Source: Sanderia malayensis (lineage: Eukaryota; Cnidaria; Scyphozoa; Semaeostomeae; Pelagiidae). Taken from it: 64,000 nt of DNA. This document shows positions 10,301 to 23,613 of this stretch, in pieces. The translations under genes were made by a program, and so were the position numbers. The notes beneath the pieces were generated by a model. The model saw nothing but the letters and a program-made list of their open reading frames with translations. It made no database searches and was not told where the DNA came from. Positions within the stretch are counted from its first letter, which is position 1; every line of letters begins with the position of its first letter. The DNA is taken from contig RQOL01000863.1 of assembly GCA_013076295.1 (NCBI GenBank), positions 990,233 through 1,054,232 on the forward strand. The letters are read 5' to 3'.

Positions 10301-13300
10301 TAGACCAACAGATTGTTATATTGTCAGATCGAAGAATGGATGGGTTAGCGAATGACAAACTGGGTTGATAATCGATTTTAAAGATTAAGGGGTAGAGGGT
10401 TGGATTGCTGAATCGATTACTTGCTGGATTGACGGATGGAAGGTGGATAAATAAATTGATTCATCGATTAATGTATAACTAGTTAGATGTAGATGTATAC
10501 AATGGCAAATGGTAAGGTCGACTGGGTTCCATGGATCGATCTTATGAGTTGCAGTGTGGATGATAGATAAATCGGTGAAAGGATAAATGAATCGATCGTT
10601 TGATATGTGGTTAGACACGAGATCATTGATATGCGGATGGATTGTTGGGTGGGTGAGTTTAATAACTCTTTCTCTGATTACAGATGCTTGCGCTGAAGTT
10701 AGTAAAGTCGCCAATCACATTAATGAATGTCTACGGCAACATGAAAACTTCAATAGAATGTTGGGAATTCAAAAGAGTTTTAATGGTGATGGAGCACCTA
10801 AAATACTTGCACCAGGTAATATACTATTTGTTCTCACACTGAACTCTACGTGACTCGAATTTTCACTAATTCAAACAAGATTCCCTGTGTTTTTAGAGGT
10901 ATTCTAATGAACCAGCCCTTACAACAATTCTTTTGAAGTCAACTGCCAATGTTTTTAGCTTTTAACTTATACAGCTTACTTTTCAAGTTTTAATTAAGTT
11001 GATATTTTTGTTTTTATATTCAAAGGAAGAAAGTTTTTACGCGAAGGAACACTGTCAAAGGTAGGTACTTCTGCTTTAAATTTTTTAATGCAATCTTTAA
11101 ATCGTTAATTTCAGCTCTCATTTATCGAGCTACTTATCAATGGCTCTGTTGTTTTTTTCGTAAATAAGAGTTTTATGTCTTTGAAGGTTTGCGAAAGAGG
11201 TGGCTCAAAAGATAGAATGTTCTTCTTGTTCAACGATATGTTAATTTATGCCAAGAAGGAATCGTCCGGGTAAGATTTCTAATTTATGCATCGGTGGTCT
11301 ATGTTAGTATGTATTGGAATCTTGATGTTTTGACATAGTAGCAATTGTAGGCTTGACTTTAAAGCTACATTGGACCAATTCGAGACAATGTTACATTTTT
11401 GTATCCGTCTCAAGGATCAAGATCCTTCGAGATAATTTTCTAACTTTGTTTATTGCTGTTAGAGCACAGTTCTTTCAAGTTGCGTGAATAAGAAACAGTT
11501 TTCGATTTGAATTTATCATGCGATAGTCCATATAACTATGGGACAGAATTTTGATTTGTTTTTTAATATGCTGTTAGATTTCCAAGTTTGTTGGTATTAC
11601 GGTTTTACCGTTCAGACAGTTGTAACTGTGTATATGGGCCTGAATATAGCTGTCCGTGTCTTTTGTGGGTGAACTGAATTGCATGGTGCCTATTTTACTG
11701 TGTCTATCATCATTGATGTATGGCTATTGTGCTTAAATACTATTGTGTACTCTATACCGTACTAAGGTTGCAGATTGTGGCACTTCAGATAAAAGTGTGG
11801 TTAAAAGTCTAATATTGTTTGTTTTCCTTTAGTTCGTATTTATGCCGTGGTGTATTCCCGTTGATAAACTGCATGGTCGAGCAGGTAATGGGTGGAAGCA
11901 GAGGTCCCAGTGAAGGTGGATCGCTCTTCAAGGTTCGTTGTTCTTTATGATCTTATCAACATCATTTTCTATTTATCATTGTTGTAGCTATGCTATATAC
12001 AACGATGATGTGAAATATAACAGGCTGCGAATGCTGTCAATTAAAGCCGAATGGAGTATTGAAAGGCTCCCAGGCTAAAATGAACAATAGCAGCTTTGAT
12101 TTCTTGTCCAATATGCCCAAAACTTCCCTGCTTTAAAGTTGCTAAATCTGTCTAAGGTTCTATTAAAGATCAACCCCTTGCTCAACTAGCTTCTTCCTTT
12201 TAGACTCTCTGCTTTCTGCGTCACTTGCAGAAATTAATGATCCATAACCAAAATATACATTTTACTTTGAAGCCTTGAACCTCGATTTCTGAGACCACTT
12301 TATATCATTATGCCACTGTGTTTTTATTGTGTTTTTTTGCCGTTGCATATCTGTTATCCTGTTAACTTTAATCTGTTAGATTACTTGCAAAGGGAAGTCT
12401 TTGCTACTCTTCTCGACATCACAACACAATGCACGCTCGTGGCTCCGTGATATCAAAGACGCCATAAGGTAATGTAGTGTATTACACAGCACATCAGGCC
12501 TGGTTCAGACGTCGAGCCAGAGTCGCGCCGCGCCAAGGAAATTCCTTCTAGCACGGCAGTGGCGCGACAATGGCTCGACGTCTGAATCGCGCCACAATTC
12601 TAGCTCGAGCTAAATATCTGGCTGGGCAGATTTTGCCGTGCCGCACGGCAGTGGCTCGGCAACGGTTCGGCACTGATTCAGACGTCGAGCCAATGCCGTG
12701 CCAGAATCAATTTTTTGCTCTCTGTTCCGCAGTCAACAATATCTGCCTCGATACAATATCTGCCTCGATTTCAAACTCGAAAGAAAATTCTGCTCTTGCT
12801 CCTGGCTCGACATTTAGCTCGAGATATGAATCAACTGTCGCGCTCAGGTCGCACTGATGCCGTGCCGAAATAAATTTAGCGCGGCGCGACTCTGGCTCGA
12901 CGTCTGAACCAGGCCTCAGATATCATAATCATGTAGTATACTGTGCTATCCGGTTACTCAAACCTCGAAAGCACCCAATATGTACCTTTGTCAATCAGAA
13001 ATCTTGGTTAATGTGGTTATGAAGTGGTTTAAGACAGATAGTGTTAAGTTAGCTATGCAATTTGGAAGTTTCATGTACGAGTGTTTCTTCGTATATGCAT
13101 ATCCATGGCAATTTCCTATTCTAGATTTCGTACGTTTTACTACGAAGTTCAGCTCTAAAATCGCGAAAATGCTTCTATAGCTCAAAAATAGAGTGCAATT
13201 TTAAACCGCTCTCCCTCCCACTCATTCTGAGGACAGCATGTAACCAACTGTGACAGTTGCGGAACATTTCTCTCCGTCAACTGTTATCAAATAGCCTTTC

Positions 13301-15997
13301 CATGGACATATGTGATGCCAATTGAATATTGTCTTTATTGTAGCGAGCTTCATAGCAATTTAGCATCGCTGCGAAGAGGTGAAAACGACCCATTCACTCC
13401 ACCGGACGCGGCTATGAGGAGAGATTCCAAACTCAGAAGATCAAAGGGTGTAAAAGAGTTATCAAAGAAGAAGAACCCTCTTAGCCCCATGCAGGTTTGG
13501 TGTATAATTAGCTTTGTATGCGTACGATGCCTCAATAATCACATGTTGGTATTTATGACTGTCGTATGGTGCACTGTATGAAGCTGGTTAACAGAGAAAT
13601 TTCCTGAACTTGTCGCATTGTTTAGGTTTGCTTTCTGGAAGGATCCTCCAGGCTAATATTTTTGCTCAAGGAAATAGAAGAAACAATAGGTTATTGTATT
13701 TGAACAATAGGCGTCTGTTTGCTTTATTTGATTTCCCACCCTGACCGAGCAATGAAATGCGTTTACGAATCTGAAGTGTTTGAATTTATCAGTTGAGATC
13801 TGTGGATGATCAGTGTTCTTTCCTCGGTTAAGAACACTGGTCATTTGCTCTCTGACGTGTTGAATGTTCATCGATGTATCATTCCTTTTCTCCTTTTCTC
13901 TTCAAGCAATTTACCGCGTGCGCAAGTCCCAGGCAGGACAGCTTGTACCCAATGCGCAACGACATTCTGCCGCAGTTGGCGGAGAACGCGAGTAAAGAGA
14001 GCCATGATATGGTGCTAAAGAGCAGCGAACCAGCGTCAATATTCACCAGTTGCTTGAACTCGGCCGTAAAGGACAAGGCAGGCACTGGCAACAACAGCAG
14101 GTCGAAACTGAGACGGCTGAATCTCGAGGAATCTCTTGTTAAGGACAGAAGCAATGGCAGCAGTGGTAGTAGTGGCTATAACCTTCGAATTCGTAAGAGA
14201 AAATGCAGTGATGAAATCACTAGTGTTGGTGATGACGATGGCTATTGTGGGGATACCGATGGCGTTCGTGACAGGGATTCGAACTCAAAGCGAATAGATT
14301 CACGTGTCAGTCAAAGAAGATTGATAGATGGTGACGTGGATCAGTTTCGACACCAGTCACCTGGTTGCTTTGGATCGGCAAAGAAAGCAAAATATTTGAG
14401 AGGTATTTACGCGCATACTTTCTGGCTTCATACCAGCATTTGCGTTGGTGTGTGAAGAACGAAAACTGCATGGCTCGATGTCGTGTCATTCTTGCTCTAT
14501 ATGATTTGTAAGGAGTTCTCTGTTTGCCTTTAAAAGTCACTCAAGAACCAACCATTTTAAGGAAACCTCTGTTGTCCGTTATGATTCAAATACTTTGGTG
14601 TGCCCCAGGGTGCTCACATTAAACGGATTTGACTTGTATTCACAGGTGAATCAATGCAAAATAAATGCATTTTGATAAGTGCTTTTTGCATTGATTCGGT
14701 ATAAAGGTAGTTATGTACAATGGAACATCTGGTTTCTCAGACCTACTGATAGTGGACACCTTTACATAACGAAGCATGAATGTTATGTATCCAGAAACTG
14801 TTGGAGATATTGTAATGGATGTCTTTAAGAGTGAAATTAAAACATATTTCTTAAATTATAATTATTCTGCATTTGTTACTTCAATTACCAGGAGCCGTCC
14901 ACAAGAAACAAGAATCAAGTGCTGATGTCAATGTTGAAGAACAACAACAACGCAGCTACGTAAACATGGCATTGTCTGACTACTCGTTGCATCGTGAGCA
15001 TGAGCCTTTAAATTTCGATTTAAAGGCGGATGACGAAGCCGGGAAACTTGGGATTGGCGAAAAGCGCGCAAAATCCGAAAGCGAGGCAGACGCAGCGTCG
15101 GCTAAGCTTGTCAGTACGAAAGTTTGGAGTTTGAGTGATGCGAGCGAGGATTGTAAAGAGAAGCGTTCCAAAAGATTCATTGGAAAAACCAAGGTGAATA
15201 AGGCAATTGACAACACTTACTTTCATGCTGTCACCTATACTCTTGATTTAAAACATTATAAAATTAAGTTGCTTCATGTTTGAAATTCTTTATGTATACA
15301 GAGAAAATTTTAATTATGATAATTAGTAAAAAAGTGTTTTCTCTGTATATATAAGGGATTTTGGAGATGGAGCTTTTTTAATCAAGCTTTACTACCCATA
15401 CAACCTTAATTTACTTTCTATCTTATCTGCATCTGATAAGGTATCCAGATCAAGGCGAAAGAAGCGAAACATCAGCACACGACGACCGTATGGCAAATCA
15501 CGCAGTAAATCAGACACTGATGCTTTAGAATCAGATCACAATTCAAGTCTGCATGTTGGCACGCAAGGGTATGCTTCATTGCTTGTTACCTGCCCAGTTA
15601 TGACACTGGTTTTGCTAATGGAAGAATGCTATTCTCACCATTTAGTTGAGAAAGAGAGTTGTCTTTTCTATGATTAGGGCAAGTTTCTTGGAATTTGAAT
15701 TTTGGATACCTCCACTAAACTTTAATTCCCCTTTGTAGTTAGATCTAATGAGGGTAAATATATTAGTTCGATCTAAGCATTTGTCCCTTGGCTGTTCAAT
15801 GTACGGAGACCAAGTGAATTGACAAAGTGATTAGTTGTGGAAAAGTGATTTGTTAAGGCTGGCTTGTTTTAATGCTCTAAACACCTTATTTATCTTTGTA
15901 CAGATCATTCAAATTCATGGAGACGTCTACAGGTGTACCGGCGATTCCTCCACGCGCGAATGCCGACAGTGATCAAACCAATTGCGTGGTAATGTGA
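7350..15997 (+). CDS. Dbl-family RhoGEF (DH-PH) with basic tail and C-terminal CaaX motif
   Basis: Sixteen exons join in frame to 746 codons plus stop: 7350-7395, 8269-8354, 8435-8527, 9016-9231, 9676-9794, 10014-10084, 10684-10815, 11026-11060, 11187-11269, 11833-11932, 12380-12468, 13344-13494, 13907-14402, 14892-15193, 15441-15568, 15904-15997. The DH domain spans residues about 50-250. Its first helix is RKRIVNEIIESEKSY, IFGNIEAIHSVN follows, and the hallmark CR3 helix is PIQRIPRYKLLLENLL. A PH domain follows (about 255-357: FLREGTLSKV, MFFLFNDMLIYA, a final Trp in the C-terminal helix SWLRDIKDAI). The 390-residue tail is Ser/Arg/Lys-rich (NLRIRKRK, SRSRRKKR) and ends CVVM, a plausible prenylation signal. 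By family knowledge it should load GTP on a Rho GTPase at a membrane. The N terminus (MSSLGRTLSSPF) is the first ATG after an acceptor. The subfamily is not certain; no FYVE or SH3 domain is present. Confidence 0.85.
7457..7873. mobile_element. MITE-like inverted repeat in RhoGEF intron 1
   Basis: The left end (ACACG, a T run, TATAAGAAAC) at about 7457-7480 is mirrored by GTTTCTTATA, an A run, CGTGT at about 7850-7873. Inside, the word TAAGAAACTTT followed by ACTGGT or CCGGT recurs several times. No coding frame is present. The exact target duplication is obscured by the homopolymer ends. Confidence 0.5.
9390..9665. repeat. Minisatellite (TCTGTTTCATCTGC-type, about 15 bp) in a RhoGEF intron
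   Basis: Degenerate tandem units of about 15 bp, TCTGTTTCATCTGCT and TCTGTTTCGTCTGCT, fill the intron directly upstream of the DH exon at 9676. The pyrimidine-rich array runs into the splice acceptor, so it also serves as a long polypyrimidine tract. It creates a long open frame across intron and exon that is not a real protein. Confidence 0.7.
12497..12915. mobile_element. Non-autonomous TIR transposon, Harbinger-like, in a RhoGEF intron
   Basis: The ends GGCCTGGTTCAGACGTCGAG at 12497 and its reverse complement finishing at 12915 form terminal inverted repeats of about 37 bp. They are flanked by a TCA triplet on both sides (12494-12496 and 12916-12918). The interior is rich in GGCTCGACG and GCCGTGCC words in both orientations and has no convincing coding region. 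A 3-bp target duplication suggests the PIF/Harbinger group, but this rests on one triplet. It sits between the exons ending at 12468 and starting at 13344. Confidence 0.65.
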
Positions 15998-18372
15998 ATA
16001 ATGATTACTTCTGTCTGAGTGGCCTGAATTGGTGAGTACCACATCAATAATAATATACTCCGCAGTGTATGTTTCTGATATAGCATTAGCTAATCAAAAC
16101 CGCCAGGACGGAGAGAAAGTGGGGCGATTTCTGCGGGGTTCCCAATTTACAGGGGCTCTAAAGAGTTGCCCTGACAATCTCCTCTTATCGAGATATCATC
16201 TGAACTGTTTACCACTGCCCCGTGAAAAGATATCTTTTGTGCCGCATCGTCAATATGAATTAATTGCAAAATAATGCCTTTTGCCAAGGTCTTCGCCAGC
16301 CTACCCCACGTCCCCTGTTAGCATTATAGATGTGATTAAAAAGGTTTTAGTTCCGAGAAGATGATCTCACACCTGGTATATTTTGTTGTGGAAATTTGTA
16401 GTTCAGTGCCAAGCCCAAACTGCCGAGACTTTATGTTTTGTCAGCTCAATAAAACGCATATTTAGCGCCGACCTCGCTATAAATTTCTACCTAAGTTAGG
16501 GATGAAATACAGTTGGTACTGTATAGTTCAAGTATAGAAACATCTCTTTATTGATTTACCAACAGGTTGCGTGCACAAATGGATGTAGAATAATTTTTTC
16601 AAGGTTGTATTGAATTTTTCCACCAGTTCGTTGATATGTATCTAATCTAATGTAATCCGTATAATATAATAAGGTGAGTCTGTTGAATCCAGATCCTGGT
16701 AATCCGGTATCCAGATATTGTGGATGCCTCATCCAGCTGTATTCTTAGCTATTAGAATTCTTATTCGTATATTAATATTCACACAATCAATTATTATTTT
16801 CATTTTATCTAGTTAACATGAGGCCATCCTTGTGCCTTTTTCTCGTCAGTGAAACCTTGCTAATTTCCAATGTTTTATTTAATTCCCTTTTTTGGGCCAA
16901 AATTTCTCTCGTTTTTGGTGTTTTTTCAGAAACCATGATTTTAATTCGGATTTTGTCATCATCCTTGAATTAGACTTTATTATTTACCAATTATTTTCAT
17001 CATTTTGTGGGGTTATTTTTATTTTTAATTTTTTTATAGTTTTTCGTCAACTAATTATATATATGAATTCGCATTTTTGTTCACTCTTTGATTTTTCTGG
17101 ACATTGTTTTTAGACTTTTAAATTTTATATTTGGGTGATAATGTGCAATGTTGGATAATAAAAATATATGTCGTGTTTTGTGTCCGAGAGAGAACAATTT
17201 TCGTATAGGCCCTTTTTCCTTGTTACTAATGGGTATGCCGCCAATCAAACAGAAGGCGGGAAACTGAAAATCATCTCTTGCGTCATGGGTACATTTTATT
17301 TATCCTATAGTACGAAAGCAATTATACTAAAACAATGTCGAATTTATATTTCAAGACGAAGGTAAACTTTCTTCTGGGTTTTCATCGATATTTAATTCCA
17401 CGATTTGCTTTTACGAACAATAAGATGTTGGATTATAATTTCTTCACCTGCTTCGCAAGTCAAATACACCTTGAATTATCTGTTGCAAATTCTTCCTTTT
17501 CAAATGTGTGAACTATTGCGGCGTTGCGGTGCTTGCTTAAAGCCTTTTTGTATTATAGTGTGTTTGTGAGCCTTTAAAGACAGATGTTGCTGTCAATTTA
17601 CACAGCCGTATGCTTCGACAAAGCAAATGTTTTATCATTATCAATGTATTGAACATTTGCCTGTCTCTCCCACCTCTTCAACATCCAACAAAATTGACGA
17701 TATATGGAGAGAAATGGCTTACGGTAAAATCAACTCAACAAGAAGGTGAAAATAAGAGAATGTCAAAAATTGATTGTCTAACTGGCTTTTTCATACCAAA
17801 ATACATTCTCGCAGCATTCCCTTATTTCATGTTATTTCGGTGAATGCTTTCAGGGAGTGCTTTCGGTGAATACCTTCTGAAATTTCCACCTTCGATTATT
17901 TAAACCTCAGCACTTCAATCAAGATTTAGATTTTTCAAAGTGTTAGTATTCATAATTATTTATGAATACTTTTTCATAACATCACAGAGTTGAATTATAT
18001 ACATTATTATTTAGCTAGATATTCGTAGAAGCGTTGTCCTTGGAAGTATTAGAATGCAGTGCAATAACTGTTCGAGATGATATTTCATCTAGAATGTCAG
18101 AGCGATACGATGCTCACGTGTACCCTTTCGATAATTAAAGTTTCAAGTCTTATTGTTGTAGATTTGCATTTAATTGCAATGGAAGCGTTTTAATATCCGG
18201 CAAGCTTGGCTAGTTTTATTGACAACTATGCAAATAGTTGCCAATCAATGTGCAATGGTGGTTGGAAGAGAGATGTGTGGAACTTTGTTGGGTGTTTACC
18301 CATCAAACGCAGCCAATAGTTAATCAATGAAATCCGGCAGCAATTAGCGTTTGCACAGCTGAATGCATGCAG
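15998..18372. other. RhoGEF 3' region and spacer before the VWA gene
   Basis: AT-rich sequence after the RhoGEF stop codon. It must hold the 3' UTR and poly(A) site. No exon, RNA gene or clear repeat structure is supported; the short open frames have no recognisable content. Confidence 0.5.
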
Positions 18373-18379
18373 TATAAAA
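18373..18379 (+). promoter_or_regulatory. TATA box of the VWA gene
   Basis: TATAAAA lies 58 bases before the first ATG (18437). That spacing allows a transcription start near 18400 and a short 5' UTR. It supports the choice of 18437 as the true start of the signal-peptide exon. Confidence 0.55.
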
Positions 18380-18436
18380 GCCATGAAGTATATCGTTATC
18401 ATTCTGATAGCTTAATTTTGCCATCAAGCAGTTGCA

Positions 18437-21400
18437 ATGATGTCTCAATCTTCGTGGTTGGCTGTCATTTTCGTTTTCTCAGTTGCTCTTGTGTGGCCGT
18501 AAGTAAATTTCACTACAATTAGCTCTCGCTTTCTTGAACAAATCGTTTTTCTTCCCGCCAAGAAAATGATCATAGTGGTTGCTCATTTGATGCCTTATTG
18601 GATACCTTGCCTCCGTAAACTGGTGCATAAACATATTTTAATTTCTCTTTGCAGTTTGAGATAGCGAAAATCAACTTTTTTCTTTTCCATTTTCTGTGTT
18701 GGTGATAGAGAAATCTTCGTTTAGCGAGACCCTGTGGTCTGTTGTAACAAATTGATGCAAAATACCAGACATTTTGTCTTTTGAACAGCTTCGTATGTTT
18801 TGCTTATTTGCTCTCGTTTCAAGGGGTCCTCGATAAAACAGAGTTAATGTTTTAGTTCTCTTGAAGATTTGTACGCTGCAGAGTCAACTCTCTTTGACTT
18901 GACGCCACTTAAGGCGAGACAACGCTTTCTGAATCCCCACTATAATCTATAGGAATCCTTGCCCTTTGAAAAGGACACTCGAATTGGGTCTGCGTGAAAA
19001 GCACTTGGTGGAAATTATGTTTGAAATGATCTAACAAGTCCCAAAGCATTTGCTTTCATAGCACACATTCGTTATCGATATCTAATTTAATTGTATTGGG
19101 AATTGCAATGGTTCTTCTGATTACTTGCTGGTTGATTATCAGTTGGGTTTCTCTCCTTTAATCAACGAACTCTAATCTTCAAGAATAACGCACTATTTTG
19201 CATTTCCCGTCTACTGAAAACATTTGGGGGGCCTCAGGAGTTGCTCTAGCCACAACCTATGTCAGTTACGCTATAATGCAATCTCTTTGTCATTCTAATA
19301 TCTCGCTATTTGTCCACCCATGTTTGTTTATGCTAACACAAGCCGAGTAGATTTGAAATAAAATTGGTCTTGGAGGCACACAAGGTTGTAAACACAGCTT
19401 TTCCGATAAACAGGTTGAAAGATAAATCTTGCATTGTACTTGCGGATCAGTGAAATATTGCTAACCCCACTATGGCACATACGTGTAAATCCATAGGTAG
19501 ACAAGGGAGTTGCCAGGCTTATGTACATAACAGAAGAGACAACCCCATGTGTGAAAAGACATTTCAGCCAAAATATTTATTCCTCATCCTCTGATCTTAT
19601 TTTCTCACTCAGACATAAATCATAAAATCCATTTGTACATTACCAATATTGTGTTGACATACTATCAACAACAATTACTTTTATGACAACATGCTTATAA
19701 GAGACTTTAGACTGGTTAAATTCTCTTATAAGCATAGCAGCTATAATTGAATAGCTTCTGTGTAAATTGAACCATTGTATACTGAACAGAAAAAAGTGTG
19801 TTATCTGTATTCTATATACTGTTATGCACGTATCGCTCTTTCAGCTCGCAATGCCCGAGCTAATGCATAAAACTCTGTTTTAGTACACTCTTCTGTGAAC
19901 AAGTGCAAAATATCACATCTAATATCAATTTACACAGTAGCGTAGATACAGGGTTGTCCCCCTTTCCTTTCCTCTTGTTCCCTTTCTCTTCTACCCCACT
20001 CTCACTTACTCTGACGGTATTCTCTTCTGCTTTTCAGATCCGATGCTACGACCGGATGCAAGCTGGACATCGGTTTTATTCTTGATGGGTCCGGGTCGAT
20101 AGGACGGTCGGGCCTTTTGCAAGAAATCAGCTTCGTGAAAAGTGTCGTGTCGAAACTTGACGTGTCGGCTGCGAATTCGCACGTCTCTGCCATGGTGTTC
20201 GAGAGCAGTGCTCGAATGGTGAACTATACAAACGGCCAATCAAAAAACCACTTCTATGCTGCTGTAAATTCCATACGATACCGAGGTATGTGATGCTATC
20301 TTCTTGTCGCTCTCTCTTTTCGCGACTTTGCTTTTGGCTCACACAATTTTACCTAAAAAAAACAAATGTATCATATGATATGCTGGTTATTTGTTATAAG
20401 GCTGCATAGTGCATGACGACCTAATTTAACCGTGTAATATCTTCTCACTGGTGGTAGGCTTAGATAGGGACGGAGGCGTTGGGTAGTGGGCGCCATGACC
20501 TGCTGTTTCTTTTAGGTGAAGAAAATGCTCCTCAGAATTTAAGAAATTCTTGGTTTAAGTCTATTTTTGTTTAAAGCCCTGTCCCCTCTCCAAATGGTCC
20601 CAGTGCTTTCTACGTCACAGACTTTGAAGGGTGTGGGGTGATATACAGTGCTTTAACTCTTTCATTGCGTTATTTTGTGACATTTCAATTAAGTGCACTT
20701 TTGTCCAGCTCCGTTTTCTATACCCACTGTTATGGCAATTGCTTTCAACAATGAAAGAGCAAGCTCGTTTCCCAATAAGTTTCCATTTACGGTCAGCAAC
20801 ATTACTGGGGGCGTTGGGCTTACTTCTTCGCACAATTGCTCTTTCAGGTGGAGGAACCAATACAGAAGCGGCCTTGAATATGGCAAGAACTCACATGTTC
20901 AACAGTGCATACGGTGCCAGATCCAACTGCCAGAAGGTACAGACTCATTGCGAAGCACTCAATTTCGTTTTTTTTTTTAATTGTGACAATTCCATTGCAC
21001 TTTCGCACCGTTTCAAGCAACAACATAGCTGCATTGCAGAGAGACTGCATCACAGTACAGTAAACACCCGCATATAAGAACCAGTCATATATAACTTCCA
21101 GGCTAAAGTCCCTGCTCAAAACAATAGAAGATACAATAGAATATTGTATTTGAACAATAGGCTGGATGCAGATTTCACAGGTTCTTATATGCGAGTGTTA
21201 CTGTATTTATATCCTACAGTATATTCTTTATTGCACGAGTTTTGAATACTTACTTGGCGAACACGAAATTTCGAAAATGTTCATGAACGATCTTGAGTTA
21301 TTTCTTTTTGACTGAAGCTCTGCTTAGTTTTTTCTGCTACTCTCTTTCCTGTTCAAAAAAGAGGTTTTAAAATGTTTTTTAGTTTAAAATCCCAAAATGT

Positions 21401-22721
21401 CGTTATAAAGTTGTTGCTAACGAGCTCATTGCTGTTAAGAAGCACTTTAGGACATTATTCTCCTGATCCCAACTGACATCTATCCTTTGTTTTACTCGCA
21501 AAGCAACTTATCACCCATGAAACTATTAATGAAATCATGAGTTGTGTTGTGCTTCAAATGTCTATCTGTCCAATAATCTTGCAGTTTCATGACATACCGA
21601 TGCAGCTCAACACAAAACTTTGTTTCAAATTGAAAATCCCAAAGTCCCCAAGGCCTACTTATCAAAACTATATGCTCAGTCGTGCATTTATAGGCATCCA
21701 ATGGCGAATTAGGATTTCTGCGTTAGAGACAGACTTTGTCCCCTTGGGGAAATTAAACTTTTAGTATAATTTGGAGAATATCTGTTAGGCGTAGGCCAAC
21801 TAAAATTTTCCAGTGAACAACAAGAAGTGCTTAATCGATGCTTCGAACTAATTAAGGTATCAATTTTTGTGGCTTTTTGGTATAGAAGTAATTATTGTGA
21901 AATTTACTTTTTGCAATGTTCACAGACTTGCATGCTTTGGTCGCCACACATAGCACATAACGATACTCGCTGCAAAATAAACTTCTTGGAAGAAGGATTT
22001 AACTCCATGCGGCCTATGCCAACATATTCGTGTTATATTTTACCGCAACTTCTCAAAGTGTTCAACACTGCAAGCTATAGCAAATATTTATCGATGACTT
22101 TAAAAGCAAAATGCCCTAACGTTTTCATCATACTTGAAAATATTCCAATTTCAACGCCCAAAAGGCATGTTATAAATTTGCAAACTAGAATCATGCAAAC
22201 ATTTTGCAGGCGAAAGAAAAGGACAGCCATGTTAAAATATATCATTGTATTTCAAAGCTTTATCGCTAACAATCTAGTGTGCTGATTACATGTATGATTT
22301 TGTATGATTCGTTGATTGCATGTAGCTATTATTTTGCTGCATTGTTCTAGTATAGCTATATTTCTATTGAGTGGTTGTTCAATGATTCTAAACGCGGACA
22401 AGTTCAGTTTTAACCACATATAATATACTTTTCCAGGTCCTTATCGTGTTTACTGATGGCAGAAGCTCTTCTGGAGCTAGTCGGTTGCAAGCGGCAGCCA
22501 AGAAACTCAAGGACATGGCAATTAGCATGATTAGCATTGGAGTTGGATACCGAGTTAGCAGCACAGAGCTCCACGCTATGGCCTCGAACCCAACCTCAAG
22601 ACACGTGTTTACTGTTGCAAACGCCAATGCGCTGAATCAGATTGTTAGCAAAGTACAGACAGAGATATGCCGAGGTAAGTGGATTTTTACACGCTTGTAT
22701 GTAATGTATCATAAATGGTAG
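18437..22721 (+). CDS. Small secreted protein with one von Willebrand factor A domain
   Basis: Exons 18437-18498, 20038-20285, 20848-20936 and 22437-22674 join in frame to about 212 residues. The first exon (MMSQSSWLAVIFVFSVALVW) is a signal peptide. The VWA domain carries a complete MIDAS metal site: DGSGS (exon 2), the Thr in GGGTNT (exon 3) and FTDGRSS (exon 4). Exon 4 ends with a consensus donor (G/GTAAGT) in phase 1, so at least one more exon is expected. If the intron is retained, translation stops at 22721, the end used here. One possible last exon starts at 23137 after TTCTATAG and stays open to a TAG at 23277-23279, adding Cys-containing sequence; this is weak. VWA modules of this kind occur in matrilin, collagen and other matrix or adhesion proteins. 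The function of this one is unknown. Confidence 0.75.
21056..21205. mobile_element. 150-bp TA-flanked MITE in a VWA-gene intron
   Basis: TACAGTAAACACCCGCATAT at 21056 is mirrored by ATATGCGAGTGTTACTGTA ending at 21205, inverted ends of about 27 bp bordered by TA. The centre (CAATAGAATATTGTATTTGAACAATAG) resembles 13672-13715 in the RhoGEF gene, so a related piece exists elsewhere in the window. The TA ends suggest a Tc1/mariner-type MITE. Confidence 0.6.
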
Positions 22722-23613
22722 TTAAACATTAGATGACGGACTGGGCTCGTGGTGCTCTGAAGATGTTTATAAAATTTGATTCCACATGACGTTTGAAGTG
22801 GATGAAGTATTGAAGACAAGGGTCGATAAAACGTCTGTTGTTACGTTATTTTAAATGCACATGCGCAATACAAGCAAAGCTGCATTAAAAAAACCGAACA
22901 AGCTTGTCTCTGTAAAGGCGAGATAATATAATAGTCGGTGCTGCATTTAAGGCTCTTACGGATGAGGCCAATTCCTTTGTATTGCTAACTGTTTCGTGGT
23001 GCGGGTGGTGGGTGGTTTGGTGGGTGGTTGGGTGGTTGGGTGGTTGGGTGGTTGGGTGGTTGGGTGGTTGGGTGGTTGGTTGACGTTCTATTCCTCTGAA
23101 TTATCTGGATTTTATTTGCAACGTCTTGTTCTATAGCGTCTTGTGAATACGAAATCTCAGAGATAACCGACAAAATATTTTGTTGTTTTATTGATTGGAT
23201 AATTATCATTAGGCATATAATTACAATCAGTTACCAATGCTTGGCATTGGAAAACACATATTGTTATCAGAAACCTTAGGTAACAAGGACAACGAAAAAG
23301 TTTAAAAATTTTAAACAGCTTCAAAACATATAGAATTGATTATATGGGCTAATTTTCCTGTTACACGGCTTGTGGATTGATAAATACTATCACAAGGGCA
23401 ATCCGTTTTCATTCAAAATGAAACATCACTACTTTTGTTAAAAGTGGCCAAGCAATAAAAAGTTGTATTCCTATACAACAGCAATAGTCCAAGACTTTAT
23501 TATATTTATAAACAATACGACACAAAATCAATAAACATATTTCGATTAAAATAAAAAAATACATGATTAATATTTTGATATGATGAATATATGTGACATC
23601 ACATCAGATAATT
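22722..23613. other. Convergent spacer between the VWA gene and the CUB array
   Basis: The VWA gene (+) and CUB locus A (-) end towards each other here. The stretch holds a G-rich minisatellite of TGGGTGGT units at about 22998-23085, a possible last VWA exon at 23137-23279, and the 3' UTR of locus A. Part of that 3' UTR (about 23440-23610) closely resembles the sequence downstream of locus B (about 30800-31000). Confidence 0.55.

Noticed and set aside
20006..20342. Overlapping - strand frames of 63-77 residues
   Set aside because: Antisense to the VWA MIDAS exon, which has clear domain content and splice sites on the + strand.
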